Shown: positions 15,007 through 22,839, numbered from the stretch's first letter. The stretch: 30,740 nt of DNA from Clostridia bacterium (GCA_900768535.1 CAAGDE010000173.1:1-30740), one strand, 5' to 3'. Translations and numbers: made by a program. Notes: generated from the sequence alone by a model not told the origin.

Positions 15007-16431
15007 TCAGATGCGGTGGAATTCGAAGTCGCAGAGCTTTGCAAGCGTCTCCAGTTCATCAAGGCAGTCGCCGTCCGCAATCGCGTAGTGTTGGGTCACG
15101 CCGATCTCACCGATCCTCCCGAACAGTTCTTCGGGAGAGAGCGTGGGATGGCGGAAGTCGGCGTGGGAGTAGCTGGCAAGGTAGTGCTTGGTTGGGAGAC
15201 ATTCCACAAGTGTGCAGACCATCTTCATCCGCCCGTCCCGCTCGGACATATGGAGCATGGTTTTCATCCCCGCAGGGAAGGTGTACCATGCAAACGGCGC
15301 GCCCGCGTGCTTCCATTGGGACTTTGCAAAGCGCTCGTCCCGCGCGATGATGACATTTTCGGGGCATTCGTGGTAGTTGTTGGGTCCCGCGTGACCCGCA
15401 ACGAAACCGCCGTTTTTGTGGTCGATGTAGAACGGCTCGATGAAGTTTGCGCGGTGTCCCGTCAGGTGTTGGAGGATGTAGGTTGCAAGCCCGCCGCCGA
15501 TGTCGCCCTCGGGAACGATGACCATCTTCTCGTCCGGGTCAAGCGGTGCAAAGCCCGGGCGCAGACCGACATTGGCAAAGAGAACCGTGTCGATGTCGTT
15601 GAGCACCAACAGGTCGGTGTTCGCCTTGCGGGCAATCGACTCCATGGCATAGGTCGCCCTGACCGAAGCGCGGAATTTTTCGGCGTCCACATTGTCCGCC
15701 ACCCGATAGCGCGCCGTCAGGTCGGCAAGAAGCGCGTCCACCGTGCTGTCTGGGGTCGCTTTGATCTCATTGACCAGTTCCGCGACCGACAGGAAATGGA
15801 TTTCGGGGCCGATCTTGCAGAAGATGTTGTAGGGGTCGACATAGGTTGCCCACATTGCCTCGTTGTAACAGGCGAGCAGGGAGAGGTTGGTGCGCCGCAG
15901 TTTTGCCCGCATATGCGAGGCGGCGGCAAAGACCCGCGCCCGCTCGGTGACCTGCTCCGGGGTTCCGATGCAGACCTCGCGCATCGGGCGGTCAAAGCGG
16001 CGGAAGGATCCGCTTGCCTCCTGAAAACCGACCAAAGCCCCCGCCGAGAGGAAGTCGACAAACTGATTCTCGTCATTCGTGTCGGTGATGGAGAGCGAAT
16101 CGCGCACGACCGATGCAAGCATCAGCGGCATGGGCGGCAGCTCGCGCAGGAAGCGGATCCATGCAAAGTCCTCTGCCCAGGAGAGGAACATTGCCACCAC
16201 GCAGTCCACCTTTTGGTTGTAGAATTCCGCCGCCGCAGTCTCCGCGCCCTCGCGGCTGTAGACCGTTGCGGGGCAGATGACATCGGCAAACGCGCACAAG
16301 CGGGAGAGGTAGGTCTTTGCCTCCAGAGCCTTGCGTTCCTCGTAATTCCCGTCCTTCGTTCCGTTCCCAAGCGGACGGAACCGCTCGGCGCCAATCATCA
16401 GCAGTCCGATCTTTGCCCGTTCGGTACCCAT
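15007..16431 (-). CDS. L-arabinose/L-fucose isomerase-superfamily protein
   Basis: The 474-residue protein starts at an ATG with GGAGGA 7-8 bases upstream. It matches the AraA/FucI-like fold in layout. There is an N-terminal Rossmann-like part (KIGLLMIGAERFRPLG; DCVVAMFLSWAED; PLMLASVVRDS), a central segment (RRTNLSLLACYNEAMWATYVDP), and a C-terminal active-site half (VIVPEGDIGGGLATYILQHLTG, FIEPFYIDHKNGGFVAGHAGP, AGMKTMLHMSERDGRMKMV). The His and acidic residues in the C-terminal half could ligate the catalytic Mn2+. The expected reaction is ketose/aldose isomerisation of a free sugar, but the divergence from true AraA is large. It is the first gene of the operon under the divergent AraC regulator. 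A second, distantly related isomerase lies at 27334. Confidence 0.75.
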   Translation of the reverse strand: MGTERAKIGLLMIGAERFRPLGNGTKDGNYEERKALEAKTYLSRLCAFADVICPATVYSREGAETAAAEFYNQKVDCVVAMFLSWAEDFAWIRFLRELPPMPLMLASVVRDSLSITDTNDENQFVDFLSAGALVGFQEASGSFRRFDRPMREVCIGTPEQVTERARVFAAASHMRAKLRRTNLSLLACYNEAMWATYVDPYNIFCKIGPEIHFLSVAELVNEIKATPDSTVDALLADLTARYRVADNVDAEKFRASVRATYAMESIARKANTDLLVLNDIDTVLFANVGLRPGFAPLDPDEKMVIVPEGDIGGGLATYILQHLTGHRANFIEPFYIDHKNGGFVAGHAGPNNYHECPENVIIARDERFAKSQWKHAGAPFAWYTFPAGMKTMLHMSERDGRMKMVCTLVECLPTKHYLASYSHADFRHPTLSPEELFGRIGEIGVTQHYAIADGDCLDELETLAKLCDFEFHRI

Positions 16432-16476
16432 GTTTCATTCCTCCAATCTGTTTTCCGGAAAATTTGCAGAACCCTC

Positions 16477-16505
16477 TTGACAGCGCAGTGTTTTTGTGCT
16501 ATCCT
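16477..16505 (+). promoter_or_regulatory. Promoter of the araC-type gene
   Basis: TTGACA (16477-16482) and TATCCT (16500-16505) are 17 bp apart on the plus strand. Initiation near 16512 leaves a leader of about 70 bases that contains the direct repeats at 16536-16566. Confidence 0.72.
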
Positions 16506-16535
16506 AATCATACACCAATATATTCGCAAATCATA

Positions 16536-16566
16536 GCAAAATCTTTGCTTATCTGTGCAAAATCTT
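16536..16566. promoter_or_regulatory. Candidate AraC operator: direct repeats 21 bp apart
   Basis: GCAAAATCTT occurs at 16536-16545 and again at 16557-16566. The 21-bp period equals two helical turns and is the spacing typical of AraC-family half-sites. The site lies between the araC-type promoter and its start codon and upstream of the divergent isomerase operon. It could therefore allow autorepression and activation of the minus-strand operon. Confidence 0.55.
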
Positions 16567-16583
16567 CACCTATGGAGGATGGG

Positions 16584-17399
16584 ATGGATTTTCCGTATCT
16601 TTCCGGAGCAGGGCTGTACCGCTCCGAGCTCTCCGAATACCGGAATCTGAAGCAGTCCCCCTTGCGGAATGTGACCGAATATGAGATCGAGCTGTTCTGC
16701 GACGACTACCGGTACGGAATCGTGGACGGGGTTCAGGTGCCGTACCGGCGGGGGACCGTGCTGATTGCAAAGCCCGGGAACCGGCGGTGCAGTCGGTTTC
16801 ATTTTTCCTGCTACTATCTGCACGTCACGGTGCGGGATCCCGAATTGCGGGCGGCGCTGGATGCGCTTCCGGTTTCTCTGACCGTGTCGGACGAGGACGC
16901 GTATATCGACCTGTTCCGCCGCATTTCCGCGCAGTTTCCCGAGCCGGATGACTGCGCGCCGCTGGAGATGACCGGGCTTCTGATGCTCCTGATCGCGCGT
17001 CTGACGCGGGAGAATTCCGAAAAGCCGTCGGGAAGCCGGGCGCTTTTGCAGGTGCGGCAGGATGTGATCGGTGCGGCAAGAACGGTGATGAGCGAGCGGT
17101 ATGCGGAGGAGCTTTCCCTGCACACGCTTGCCGCGGAGGTGCATCTGAACCCGACCTATTTCCACCGCATTTTCACCGCCGCCTGCGGCATGACCCCGCT
17201 TGCATACCTGACCGGAGTCCGCATCTCGCACGCAAAATTCCTCCTGCGCAACACCGACCGTTCGGTAACCGAAATCGCCGGACAGTGCGGCTTTTCGTCC
17301 TATAACTATTTCTGCACCGTCTTCCGCAAAGCCACCGGCCACACCCCTTCCGCCTTCCGCAACCGGGCGAATCAGGTCTATGACAGGAACGGGCAGTGA
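16584..17399 (+). CDS. AraC-family transcriptional regulator of the divergent sugar operon
   Basis: The start at 16584 (MDFPYLSG) was preferred because GGAGG lies 5 bases upstream; an ATG four codons earlier has no ribosome binding site. The 271-residue product has a beta-rich N-terminal sensor (EIELFCDDYRYGIVDGVQVPYRRGTVLIAKPG) and a full C-terminal DNA-binding domain in the last 95 residues. The first helix-turn-helix is LHTLAAEVHLNPTYFHRIF with GMTPLAYL. The second is SVTEIAGQCGFSSYNYFCTVF, ending in GHTPSAFR. Such regulators bind a sugar-like effector and activate neighbouring catabolic genes. The divergent layout with the isomerase gene, and the 21-bp-period repeats in its leader, indicate control of that operon and itself. 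The effector is unknown. Confidence 0.88.
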   Translation: MDFPYLSGAGLYRSELSEYRNLKQSPLRNVTEYEIELFCDDYRYGIVDGVQVPYRRGTVLIAKPGNRRCSRFHFSCYYLHVTVRDPELRAALDALPVSLTVSDEDAYIDLFRRISAQFPEPDDCAPLEMTGLLMLLIARLTRENSEKPSGSRALLQVRQDVIGAARTVMSERYAEELSLHTLAAEVHLNPTYFHRIFTAACGMTPLAYLTGVRISHAKFLLRNTDRSVTEIAGQCGFSSYNYFCTVFRKATGHTPSAFRNRANQVYDRNGQ

Positions 17400-17417
17400 G
17401 AAGAATGACCAGAGAAA

Positions 17418-17450
17418 CCCGCCGGCAAAAAGGACTGCCGGCGGGCTTTG
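17418..17450 (+). terminator. Terminator of the araC-type gene
   Basis: CCCGCCGGCA (17418-17427) pairs perfectly with 17436-17445, followed by CTTTGTTAT. The T-run is short. It lies between the convergent araC-type and rpiR-type genes. The following 110 bases hold no gene. Confidence 0.7.
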
Positions 17451-17558
17451 TTATATCTGACGTATCGGATTGACCGAAGCGAAACCAACTGATCTCCTGT
17501 CCGTGAGCTGCAGGGGGTGAAGTACCCGCTTGAAAGAATCCGGTTGGGGAGAAATGCT

Positions 17559-18401
17559 CTAATATTTTTTACTCTGCAATGCTGCCTCGGTGTTATAAAT
17601 TGCCTGTTTTGCGGCTTGATCGGCGTGGAGGACGATGTAGGTATAGATGCAGTCGATGATGGCGAGCTGTGCTAAGCGGGAGTTCATGGCGAGGATGGAA
17701 TGCTCGGTTTCGCGGGAGCGGGTGAAGAGGGCATAGTCCACGGATTCCGCAAGCGGGCTTTTGCCGTGGTTGGTGATGCAGGCGGTGGTTGCGCCGTAGA
17801 GCTTGCACAGCCGCATGGCGTCCACAATATCCCGTGACGCGCCGGAGTGCGAAATGCCGATGGCAATTCCACCGCGCCGCAGGTGGGAGGCGATGATGGC
17901 TTGCAGATGGTTGTCACAGCAGGCCTGCGCGTCCAGTCCCAGCCGCAGGAATTTGTGTGCCGCGTCCTGCGCGATGGAGGCGGAATTTCCAAGCCCGAAA
18001 ACAACGATCCGGTTGGCGTGAAGCACCGCCTGTGCCACTGCCTCCAGCGTTTTCTCGTCCAGAACCGATTCGGTTTCCCTGAGAGATTCCGAAATGGACG
18101 CGATCCGCTTCTGATAGATGCGGTAGCAGTTGTCGCTTTTTTGAATTTCTTCGTCAATCACAGAGGCTGAGCCGACTTCCGTTGCAAGTCGCACTTTCAA
18201 TTCTTGGTAGCCGTTCAGTCCGAGCCGCCTTGCAAACCGTACCACGGTTGCGTTCCCGCAGGAGCAGCGCCCGGCAAGCTCCGAGATCGAAATGCCGAGG
18301 ATTTCCCCGGTGTGTGTCAGAAGGTAGTCCGCGAGCTTTTGCTCCGCGAACCCCATGCGGTCGTAATTTTGCCGGATGCTGTGCAGAACCGATTCCATCA
18401 T
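17559..18401 (-). CDS. RpiR/MurR-family transcriptional regulator (HTH plus SIS domain)
   Basis: The start was placed at 18401 (MMESVLHSIRQ), next to GGAGGT. A longer reading from 18428 would begin upstream of the expected transcription start, because the minus-strand TATAAT lies at 18436-18431. The product has 280 residues. The N-terminal RpiR helix-turn-helix (about residues 35-72) reads ISISELAGRCSCGNATVVRFARRLGL. The SIS sugar-phosphate-binding domain (about 125-260) has VVFGLGNSASIAQDAAHKF and GIAIGISHSGASRDIVDAM. RpiR proteins sense a phosphosugar and usually control the adjacent catabolic operon. It is divergent from the nine-gene operon at 18546, and two identical 12-bp sites lie in the shared region. 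A repressor relieved by a pathway phosphosugar is the simplest model. Confidence 0.9.
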   Translation of the reverse strand: MMESVLHSIRQNYDRMGFAEQKLADYLLTHTGEILGISISELAGRCSCGNATVVRFARRLGLNGYQELKVRLATEVGSASVIDEEIQKSDNCYRIYQKRIASISESLRETESVLDEKTLEAVAQAVLHANRIVVFGLGNSASIAQDAAHKFLRLGLDAQACCDNHLQAIIASHLRRGGIAIGISHSGASRDIVDAMRLCKLYGATTACITNHGKSPLAESVDYALFTRSRETEHSILAMNSRLAQLAIIDCIYTYIVLHADQAAKQAIYNTEAALQSKKY

Positions 18402-18414
18402 ACCTCCGAAAACG

Positions 18415-18426
18415 GAAATTATTTTC
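18415..18426. promoter_or_regulatory. Candidate RpiR operator, site 1
   Basis: GAAATTATTTTC is a near-palindrome repeated exactly at 18467-18478. This copy overlaps the probable transcription start of the rpiR-type gene, just downstream of its -10 box, as expected for autorepression. Confidence 0.5.
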
Positions 18427-18430
18427 ATTC

Positions 18431-18459
18431 ATTATACCATATCAGAAAGAAAAAGTCAA
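18431..18459 (-). promoter_or_regulatory. Promoter of the rpiR-type gene
   Basis: On the minus strand TTGACT (18459-18454) and TATAAT (18436-18431) are 17 bp apart. The site fixes the transcription start near 18424 and so excludes the ATG at 18428. Confidence 0.82.
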
Positions 18460-18466
18460 GCATTCA

Positions 18467-18478
18467 GAAATTATTTTC
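18467..18478. promoter_or_regulatory. Candidate RpiR operator, site 2
   Basis: This is the second exact copy of GAAATTATTTTC, 52 bp from the first. It lies 9 bp upstream of the -35 box of the nine-gene operon and upstream of the rpiR-type -35 box, so one protein bound at both copies could affect both promoters. Confidence 0.5.
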
Positions 18479-18487
18479 TCATCCGTC

Positions 18488-18516
18488 TTGCAAAACCCAC
18501 CGTGATATGCTAAAAT
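18488..18516 (+). promoter_or_regulatory. Promoter of the nine-gene catabolic operon
   Basis: TTGCAA (18488-18493) and TAAAAT (18511-18516) are 17 bp apart. The leader is short and ends in an AAAGGAG ribosome binding site before the ATG at 18546. Confidence 0.72.
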
Positions 18517-18545
18517 GAAGACAATACGGCAAAGGAGAAAAAACG

Positions 18546-19982
18546 ATGCAATATCAAATGAACGATTTTCTGTTCTCCATGATTCTGACCGAACTGGAGG
18601 ACGCGGTGGGAAAGGAAAACTGCTCCACGCGCCCGATTGACAAGGTGACGCACAGCGTGGATTACTACTGGCTCTCGCGGATGTGGGCAGACCGGGGACA
18701 GCGGATGCCGGAGGCGGATTTCGTGGTCTGCCCGCTGGATGCGACCGAGGTCTCCAAGGTTGTGAAAATTGCGAACTATTATAAAATCCCCGTGACGGTC
18801 TGGGGCGCGGGCGGCGGCACGCAGGGCGGCGCGATTCCGGTCTGCGGCGGCATTCTGCTGGATACCAAGCGGATGAACCGGATTTATCAGGTCAACACCG
18901 AGGGAATGTATATCGAATGCGGCACGGGTGCTATCTACAAGCACATTGAGTATGCCGCAAATGAGGTGGGCAAGGCGACCATGCACTACCCGTCCTCGCT
19001 GACCTGCTCCACGGTCGGGGGCTTTCTTGCGCACCGCGGCATCGGCGTGGTGTCCACGAAATACGGCAAGATTGACGATATGGTTCTGCAGATGGAGGTC
19101 GTGCTTCCGAACGGGGACATCATTCTGACTTCCCCCGCGCCCAAGCACGCGGCAGGGCCTGACCTCAATCAGATTTTCATCGGCTCGGAGGGAACGCTCG
19201 GCATCATCACCAAGGCGCAGATCCGCATTTTCGACCAGCCGGAGGAACGGCGCTTCCGCGCATTTCTGTTCGGGGATATGCACGGCGCATTTGTCGCGTC
19301 TCGGGAACTGCTCCAGAAGTTCAAGCCCTCGGTCATGCGGCTGTATGACGAGGCGGAGACTGCATCGCTGATCAAAAAGGTGGTCGGCGTGGAGCGCAAG
19401 GGCGCGTTCATGAACATTGCCTATGAGGGTTGCCGCGAGATGGTGGAGGTGGAGGAGAAAATCCTTTTGGACACCTTCAAAAAGTACGGCGCGGAGGATC
19501 TCGGAAGCGAATACGGCGAGAAGTGGTGGAAGGAGAAGATTACCTTCTTCTATCCCGGCTATATGATGGATCTGCCGCAGATGTTCGGCACGATGGATAC
19601 CATTGCCCCGTATGACAAAATCGAGGAGATCTATTGGGCGATGAAGGAGGCGATTGAGACCAACTTCCCGCAGGCGAAGTTCATTGCGCATTTCTCGCAC
19701 TGGTACGAGTGGGGCGCGATGGTCTACGACCGCTTTATCGTGGACGGCAAGGATGTTCCGCAGGACCCGGTCGAGGCGCTCCGGCTGCATCAGGCAATCT
19801 GGACCTGCGGCGTGCGGACGGCGTTGGCGCACGGCGGCGTGGTCAACGATCACCACGGCGTGGGCATCAAGCTCGGCAGACTGATGAAGGAGCAGTACGG
19901 CCCTGCCATGCAGGTATTCGAGGGACTGAAAAAACAGCTTGACCCGAACGGGATCATGAACCCGTTCAAGCTGGGACTCTGA
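18546..19982 (+). CDS. GlcD-type FAD-linked 2-hydroxyacid dehydrogenase subunit
   Basis: The 478-residue flavoprotein belongs to the VAO/GlcD family. Its FAD-binding domain has TVWGAGGGTQGGAIPVCGG (84-102), the LLDTKRMNRI strand, the TVGGFLAHRGIG loop (156-167), and HAAGPDLNQIFIGSEGTLGI (201-220). The C-terminal catalytic part ends in HGGVVNDHHGVGIK and LDPNGIMNPFK; the HHGxG histidines are the usual substrate or metal site. Relatives oxidise lactate, glycolate or 2-hydroxyglutarate, and some make alkyl-DHAP; the HHGVG form recalls the latter. Electrons from this FAD normally pass to an Fe-S subunit or to an ETF, and both are encoded in this operon. It is the first gene, with an AAAGGAG site 9 bases upstream. 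The substrate is probably an alpha-hydroxy acid formed in the pathway. Confidence 0.88.
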   Translation: MQYQMNDFLFSMILTELEDAVGKENCSTRPIDKVTHSVDYYWLSRMWADRGQRMPEADFVVCPLDATEVSKVVKIANYYKIPVTVWGAGGGTQGGAIPVCGGILLDTKRMNRIYQVNTEGMYIECGTGAIYKHIEYAANEVGKATMHYPSSLTCSTVGGFLAHRGIGVVSTKYGKIDDMVLQMEVVLPNGDIILTSPAPKHAAGPDLNQIFIGSEGTLGIITKAQIRIFDQPEERRFRAFLFGDMHGAFVASRELLQKFKPSVMRLYDEAETASLIKKVVGVERKGAFMNIAYEGCREMVEVEEKILLDTFKKYGAEDLGSEYGEKWWKEKITFFYPGYMMDLPQMFGTMDTIAPYDKIEEIYWAMKEAIETNFPQAKFIAHFSHWYEWGAMVYDRFIVDGKDVPQDPVEALRLHQAIWTCGVRTALAHGGVVNDHHGVGIKLGRLMKEQYGPAMQVFEGLKKQLDPNGIMNPFKLGL

Positions 19983-19995
19983 GGAGGTGGATGAG

Positions 19996-21087
19996 ATGAA
20001 ACTGTCGGAAAAGGTCAATCAGCACGTGGATTCCTGCCGGTTCTGCTGGATGTGCCATCACATCTGCCCGATCGGCAATGCAACGGGACACGAAAGAAGC
20101 ACCCCCCGCGCAAGGGCTTTGGGAATTTCCCTTGTCACGCGCGGCGCGCTTCAGCTTGATGATATTATGGACAACATTTACGAATGCGCCGGATGCGGTG
20201 CGTGCGTGCAGGTCTGCGTCACCGGATGGGACCCCGTGATGTTCACGAAAGCCGTCCGTGAGCAGGCGGCACTGGAGGGGAAGCTGCCGGATTATATCCG
20301 GAAATTGGTTGCAAACTGTCTCTCGAACGGAAACGCGTACGGAATGACAGACCCGGCAGGGGAATTGCAGGCGGCAATCGGAAAGCATTCCGCCAAGACC
20401 GATACGCTCCTGTTCCTCGGCGCGGACGCGAGATACAAAATGCCGGAGCAGGCGGTGAAAACGATTGCGATTTTGGAACGCGCGGGGGTGGACTTTACCG
20501 TGCTTGCGGAGGAGCTTGCGTCGGGCGCGCAGATGGATTACCTTGTCGGCGCACTCAGGGAAACGAAAGCGCAGATGCAGGCGTGCGCGGCGGTGCTGAA
20601 CGGTTACAAGACGGTCGTCGCGGCTGACCCGACCGATGCAAAGGTTTTTCGCAGAACCTACGCGGAATACGGCGTGGAACTCTCCTGCCGCGTGGTGACC
20701 TTCCCGTCCTATGCGCTGGAGCTGCTGCAATCCGGGAAACTGACCGTCCGGAAGCGGGAGATGCCTGTCGTTTATCAGGATCCGTTCCAGCTTTCGCGCG
20801 ACCTCGGAGAAACCGAAGAACCCCGTGCGCTCATCTCCGCCTGCGCCGACCTTTCCGAAATGCTTCTGCACGGGGAGGAGACGGTCTGGGCAGGAAATCT
20901 GCTGATGGCGGAATGGATGCCTGATGTCATGCGGGCGGTTGCGGCAAGAAGAATCTTCAATGCGGAGAGCGTTGGCGCAAAAACAATCGTCACGGCGTGC
21001 GTGGGCGAATATGCCGCACTGAAGGCGGCGGAAACGGGCGGGATGAACATCCTGTCCATAGAAGACCTGATTCTCGGAGGAAACTGA
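19996..21087 (+). CDS. Two-[4Fe-4S] GlcF/HdrD-like electron-transfer protein with degenerate CCG domains
   Basis: The ATG at 19996 was chosen because AGGAGG lies 8 bases upstream; an in-frame GTG three codons earlier overlaps that site. The 363-residue protein has two ferredoxin motifs near the N-terminus, CRFCWMCHHIC and CAGCGACVQVC, each with the CxxCxxCxxxC spacing for one [4Fe-4S] cluster. The rest follows the outline of the two CCG (cysteine-rich) domains of GlcF, LutA and HdrB/D. The key cysteines are gone, however: the first CCG reads ASG in EELASGAQMDY, the usual DPC reads DPF in VVYQDPFQLSR, and the second CCG reads WAGN. It should still carry electrons through its two clusters but not build the extra catalytic cluster. 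It follows the GlcD-type gene by 13 bases and likely forms a complex with it. Confidence 0.82.
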   Translation: MKLSEKVNQHVDSCRFCWMCHHICPIGNATGHERSTPRARALGISLVTRGALQLDDIMDNIYECAGCGACVQVCVTGWDPVMFTKAVREQAALEGKLPDYIRKLVANCLSNGNAYGMTDPAGELQAAIGKHSAKTDTLLFLGADARYKMPEQAVKTIAILERAGVDFTVLAEELASGAQMDYLVGALRETKAQMQACAAVLNGYKTVVAADPTDAKVFRRTYAEYGVELSCRVVTFPSYALELLQSGKLTVRKREMPVVYQDPFQLSRDLGETEEPRALISACADLSEMLLHGEETVWAGNLLMAEWMPDVMRAVAARRIFNAESVGAKTIVTACVGEYAALKAAETGGMNILSIEDLILGGN

Positions 21088-21088
21088 A

Positions 21089-21928
21089 ATGCTTGTCAAT
21101 CTGCAAACAATCATCGGGATGGCGGAGGCGGGCGGCTTCTGCGTTCCGGCATTCAATGTGTACAACACCGAGACCCTGATGGGGGTGATTGCGGCGGCGG
21201 AGGAAGCGCACGCACCTGTGATTGTGCAGGTCTACCCGCGCCTGATCAAAGAGGAGGTCGGTTTTTACATCTGTCCCGCGGCGGTTGCGGCGGCAGGACG
21301 GGCAAGCGTGCCGGTCTGTCTGCACCTCGATCACGGACCGGATTTGTTCTCGGTACAGCGCTCCCTGCGCTGGGGCATGACGGGCATCATGCTGGACGGT
21401 TCCACGCACCCGCTGGAGGAAAACATCGCGCTGACGCGGCAGGTGGTGGAGCTCTGCGCGGCGGTCGGCGTCGGCGTGGAGGGAGAAATCGGTCATGTCG
21501 GAAGCGTCAATGATGCCGCGATGGACGAATTTACATCTCCCGATGAGGCGGCGGAATTCGTCAGACAGACCGGTGTGACCTGTCTGGCGGTCCTCATCGG
21601 CAACGCGCACGGGCACTACAAAAAGCCGCCGAAGCTGGATATCGAGCGGGTCAGAGCCATCCGCAAAGCCACGGGCGGCATTCCGCTTGTTCTGCACGGC
21701 GGAAGCGGCATTCCGGACGATCAGGTTCGGGCGGCAATCGCGGCGGGCGTGCGCAAAATGAACATCGGCACCGATGTCTGCTGTGCCTTTGCGGACGGAA
21801 CGCAGGAAACGCTGAACGATCCCGCGCGCAGTCTTGCGGTTGACCTCTTCATGAAGAAGCCGATTGAGGCGGTCAAACGCTTGGTGCTTTCCAAAATTGC
21901 CCTGACGGGAGCTGAGGGGAAAGCATGA
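21089..21928 (+). CDS. Class II (zinc) aldolase, IolJ/fructose-bisphosphate aldolase-like
   Basis: The 279-residue protein has the family's usual length and motifs. VPAFNVYN lies at 19-26, LHLDHG at 78-83 with Asp81 as catalytic acid and His82 as zinc ligand, EGEIGHVG at 131-138, and GNAHGHYK at 171-178 with His174. LHGGSG is at 202-207 with His203, and MNIGTD is at 224-229, binding phosphate. It should cleave a ketose phosphate to DHAP plus an aldehyde. Together with a PfkB kinase and an IolB-like isomerase it resembles the last steps of inositol breakdown, where IolJ cleaves 2-deoxy-5-keto-gluconate-6-phosphate to DHAP and malonate semialdehyde. Tagatose- or fructose-bisphosphate remain possible. 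Its ATG lies one base after the upstream stop, with GGAGG 8 bases before it. Confidence 0.88.
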   Translation: MLVNLQTIIGMAEAGGFCVPAFNVYNTETLMGVIAAAEEAHAPVIVQVYPRLIKEEVGFYICPAAVAAAGRASVPVCLHLDHGPDLFSVQRSLRWGMTGIMLDGSTHPLEENIALTRQVVELCAAVGVGVEGEIGHVGSVNDAAMDEFTSPDEAAEFVRQTGVTCLAVLIGNAHGHYKKPPKLDIERVRAIRKATGGIPLVLHGGSGIPDDQVRAAIAAGVRKMNIGTDVCCAFADGTQETLNDPARSLAVDLFMKKPIEAVKRLVLSKIALTGAEGKA

Positions 21929-22839
21929 AGGCGCAGATTGTCGGGATCGGCGCGTGTGTTGCCGATACGCTGTGGTGTCTGCCGACCTACCCGACCGAGG
22001 ACACCAAAATGAAAGCGGAAGAATCGCGGCAGGCAGGCGGCGGACCTGTTGCAACGGGCTTGGTCGCCGCCGCAAAGCTGGGCGCAGATACCGCATTCAT
22101 CGGGAATCTTGCCGATGACCCAAGCGGGCGGTTTCTGTATTCGGATTTTGAAAAATACGGCGTGAGGACGGATCTGATTACCACGCTGTCGGGCTACCGC
22201 TCCTTTTCGTCCGCGCTCCTGCTTGCCGGGGACAGCGGCACCCGCACCTGCGTGTTTGACCGCGGCAATCTGCCGCCGACCGTACTGAATGCGGCGCAAA
22301 AGACCGCCGTTGCGGAAGCGGAAATCCTGATGGTGGACGGAAACGACCTGGATGCGGCGGTGGAGGGCGCGGGCATTGCCCGTGCCGCGGGGAAACGGGT
22401 GCTGTACGATTGCGGCGGGAACTACCCGAACGTTGCGCGCCTGCTGGCGGTCTCGGACATCCTGATTCCGAGCGAGGAATTTGCACTTACCGAAACGGGC
22501 TGCAAAACCGCCGCCGATGCGGCGAAAGCGCTGTTTGACACCTATCATCCTGCCGTGGTGGTCATCACGCAGGGCAGGCGGGGCGGCATCCTGTTTGACG
22601 GGACGAACCCAACCGCCTACCCGATTTATCCCGCACGGGTGGTGGATTCCAACGGGGCGGGGGACGTGTTCCACGGCGCGTTTGCGGCGGCGCTTCTGCG
22701 CGGGTATGACTTCCTGACCTGCTGTCATTTTGCGTCCGCAACCTCGGCGCTCAAATGCACAGGCATCGGTGCGCGGGAGAGCGTGCCGGATTTTGAAACG
22801 GTCAGAACCTATCTGAAGGAGAACGGCTATGAACTTTAA
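21925..22839 (+). CDS. PfkB-family sugar kinase, IolC-like by context
   Basis: The 304-residue ribokinase-fold protein overlaps the aldolase gene by an ATGA junction. It shows the N-terminal AGGGPVATGLVAAAKLG motif (37-53), the substrate lid, IGNLADDPSGRF, and the C-terminal PfkB signature DSNGAGDVFHGAFAAAL (241-257) with Asp247 as catalytic base. The usual DTxGAGD Thr is Asn here. The pair of this kinase and a class II aldolase suggests that it makes the aldolase substrate by phosphorylating a keto-sugar acid or ketose. By order (aldolase, kinase, IolB-like isomerase) it corresponds to IolC, which phosphorylates 2-deoxy-5-keto-gluconate. Similar kinases act on ribose, fructose-1-P or KDG, so the substrate is an inference. 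Confidence 0.86.
   Translation: MKAQIVGIGACVADTLWCLPTYPTEDTKMKAEESRQAGGGPVATGLVAAAKLGADTAFIGNLADDPSGRFLYSDFEKYGVRTDLITTLSGYRSFSSALLLAGDSGTRTCVFDRGNLPPTVLNAAQKTAVAEAEILMVDGNDLDAAVEGAGIARAAGKRVLYDCGGNYPNVARLLAVSDILIPSEEFALTETGCKTAADAAKALFDTYHPAVVVITQGRRGGILFDGTNPTAYPIYPARVVDSNGAGDVFHGAFAAALLRGYDFLTCCHFASATSALKCTGIGARESVPDFETVRTYLKENGYEL

Noticed and set aside
14638..16536. Long plus-strand open frame antisense to the PfpI and isomerase genes
   Set aside because: It runs across two recognised genes and their intergenic gap, which marks it as an antisense shadow of GC-rich codon use.
18402..18428. Longer N-terminus for the RpiR regulator (start at 18428)
   Set aside because: That codon lies next to the -10 box and upstream of the expected transcription start, while a strong GGAGGT precedes 18401.
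18510..20018. Long minus-strand open frame antisense to the GlcD-type gene
   Set aside because: The plus strand has full FAD-binding motifs, promoter and ribosome binding site, while the antisense translation has no recognisable domain.
20046..20220. FeS protein as a complete GlcF/LutA subunit
   Set aside because: The CCG cysteines are missing, so it is described as GlcF-like with two ferredoxin clusters only.
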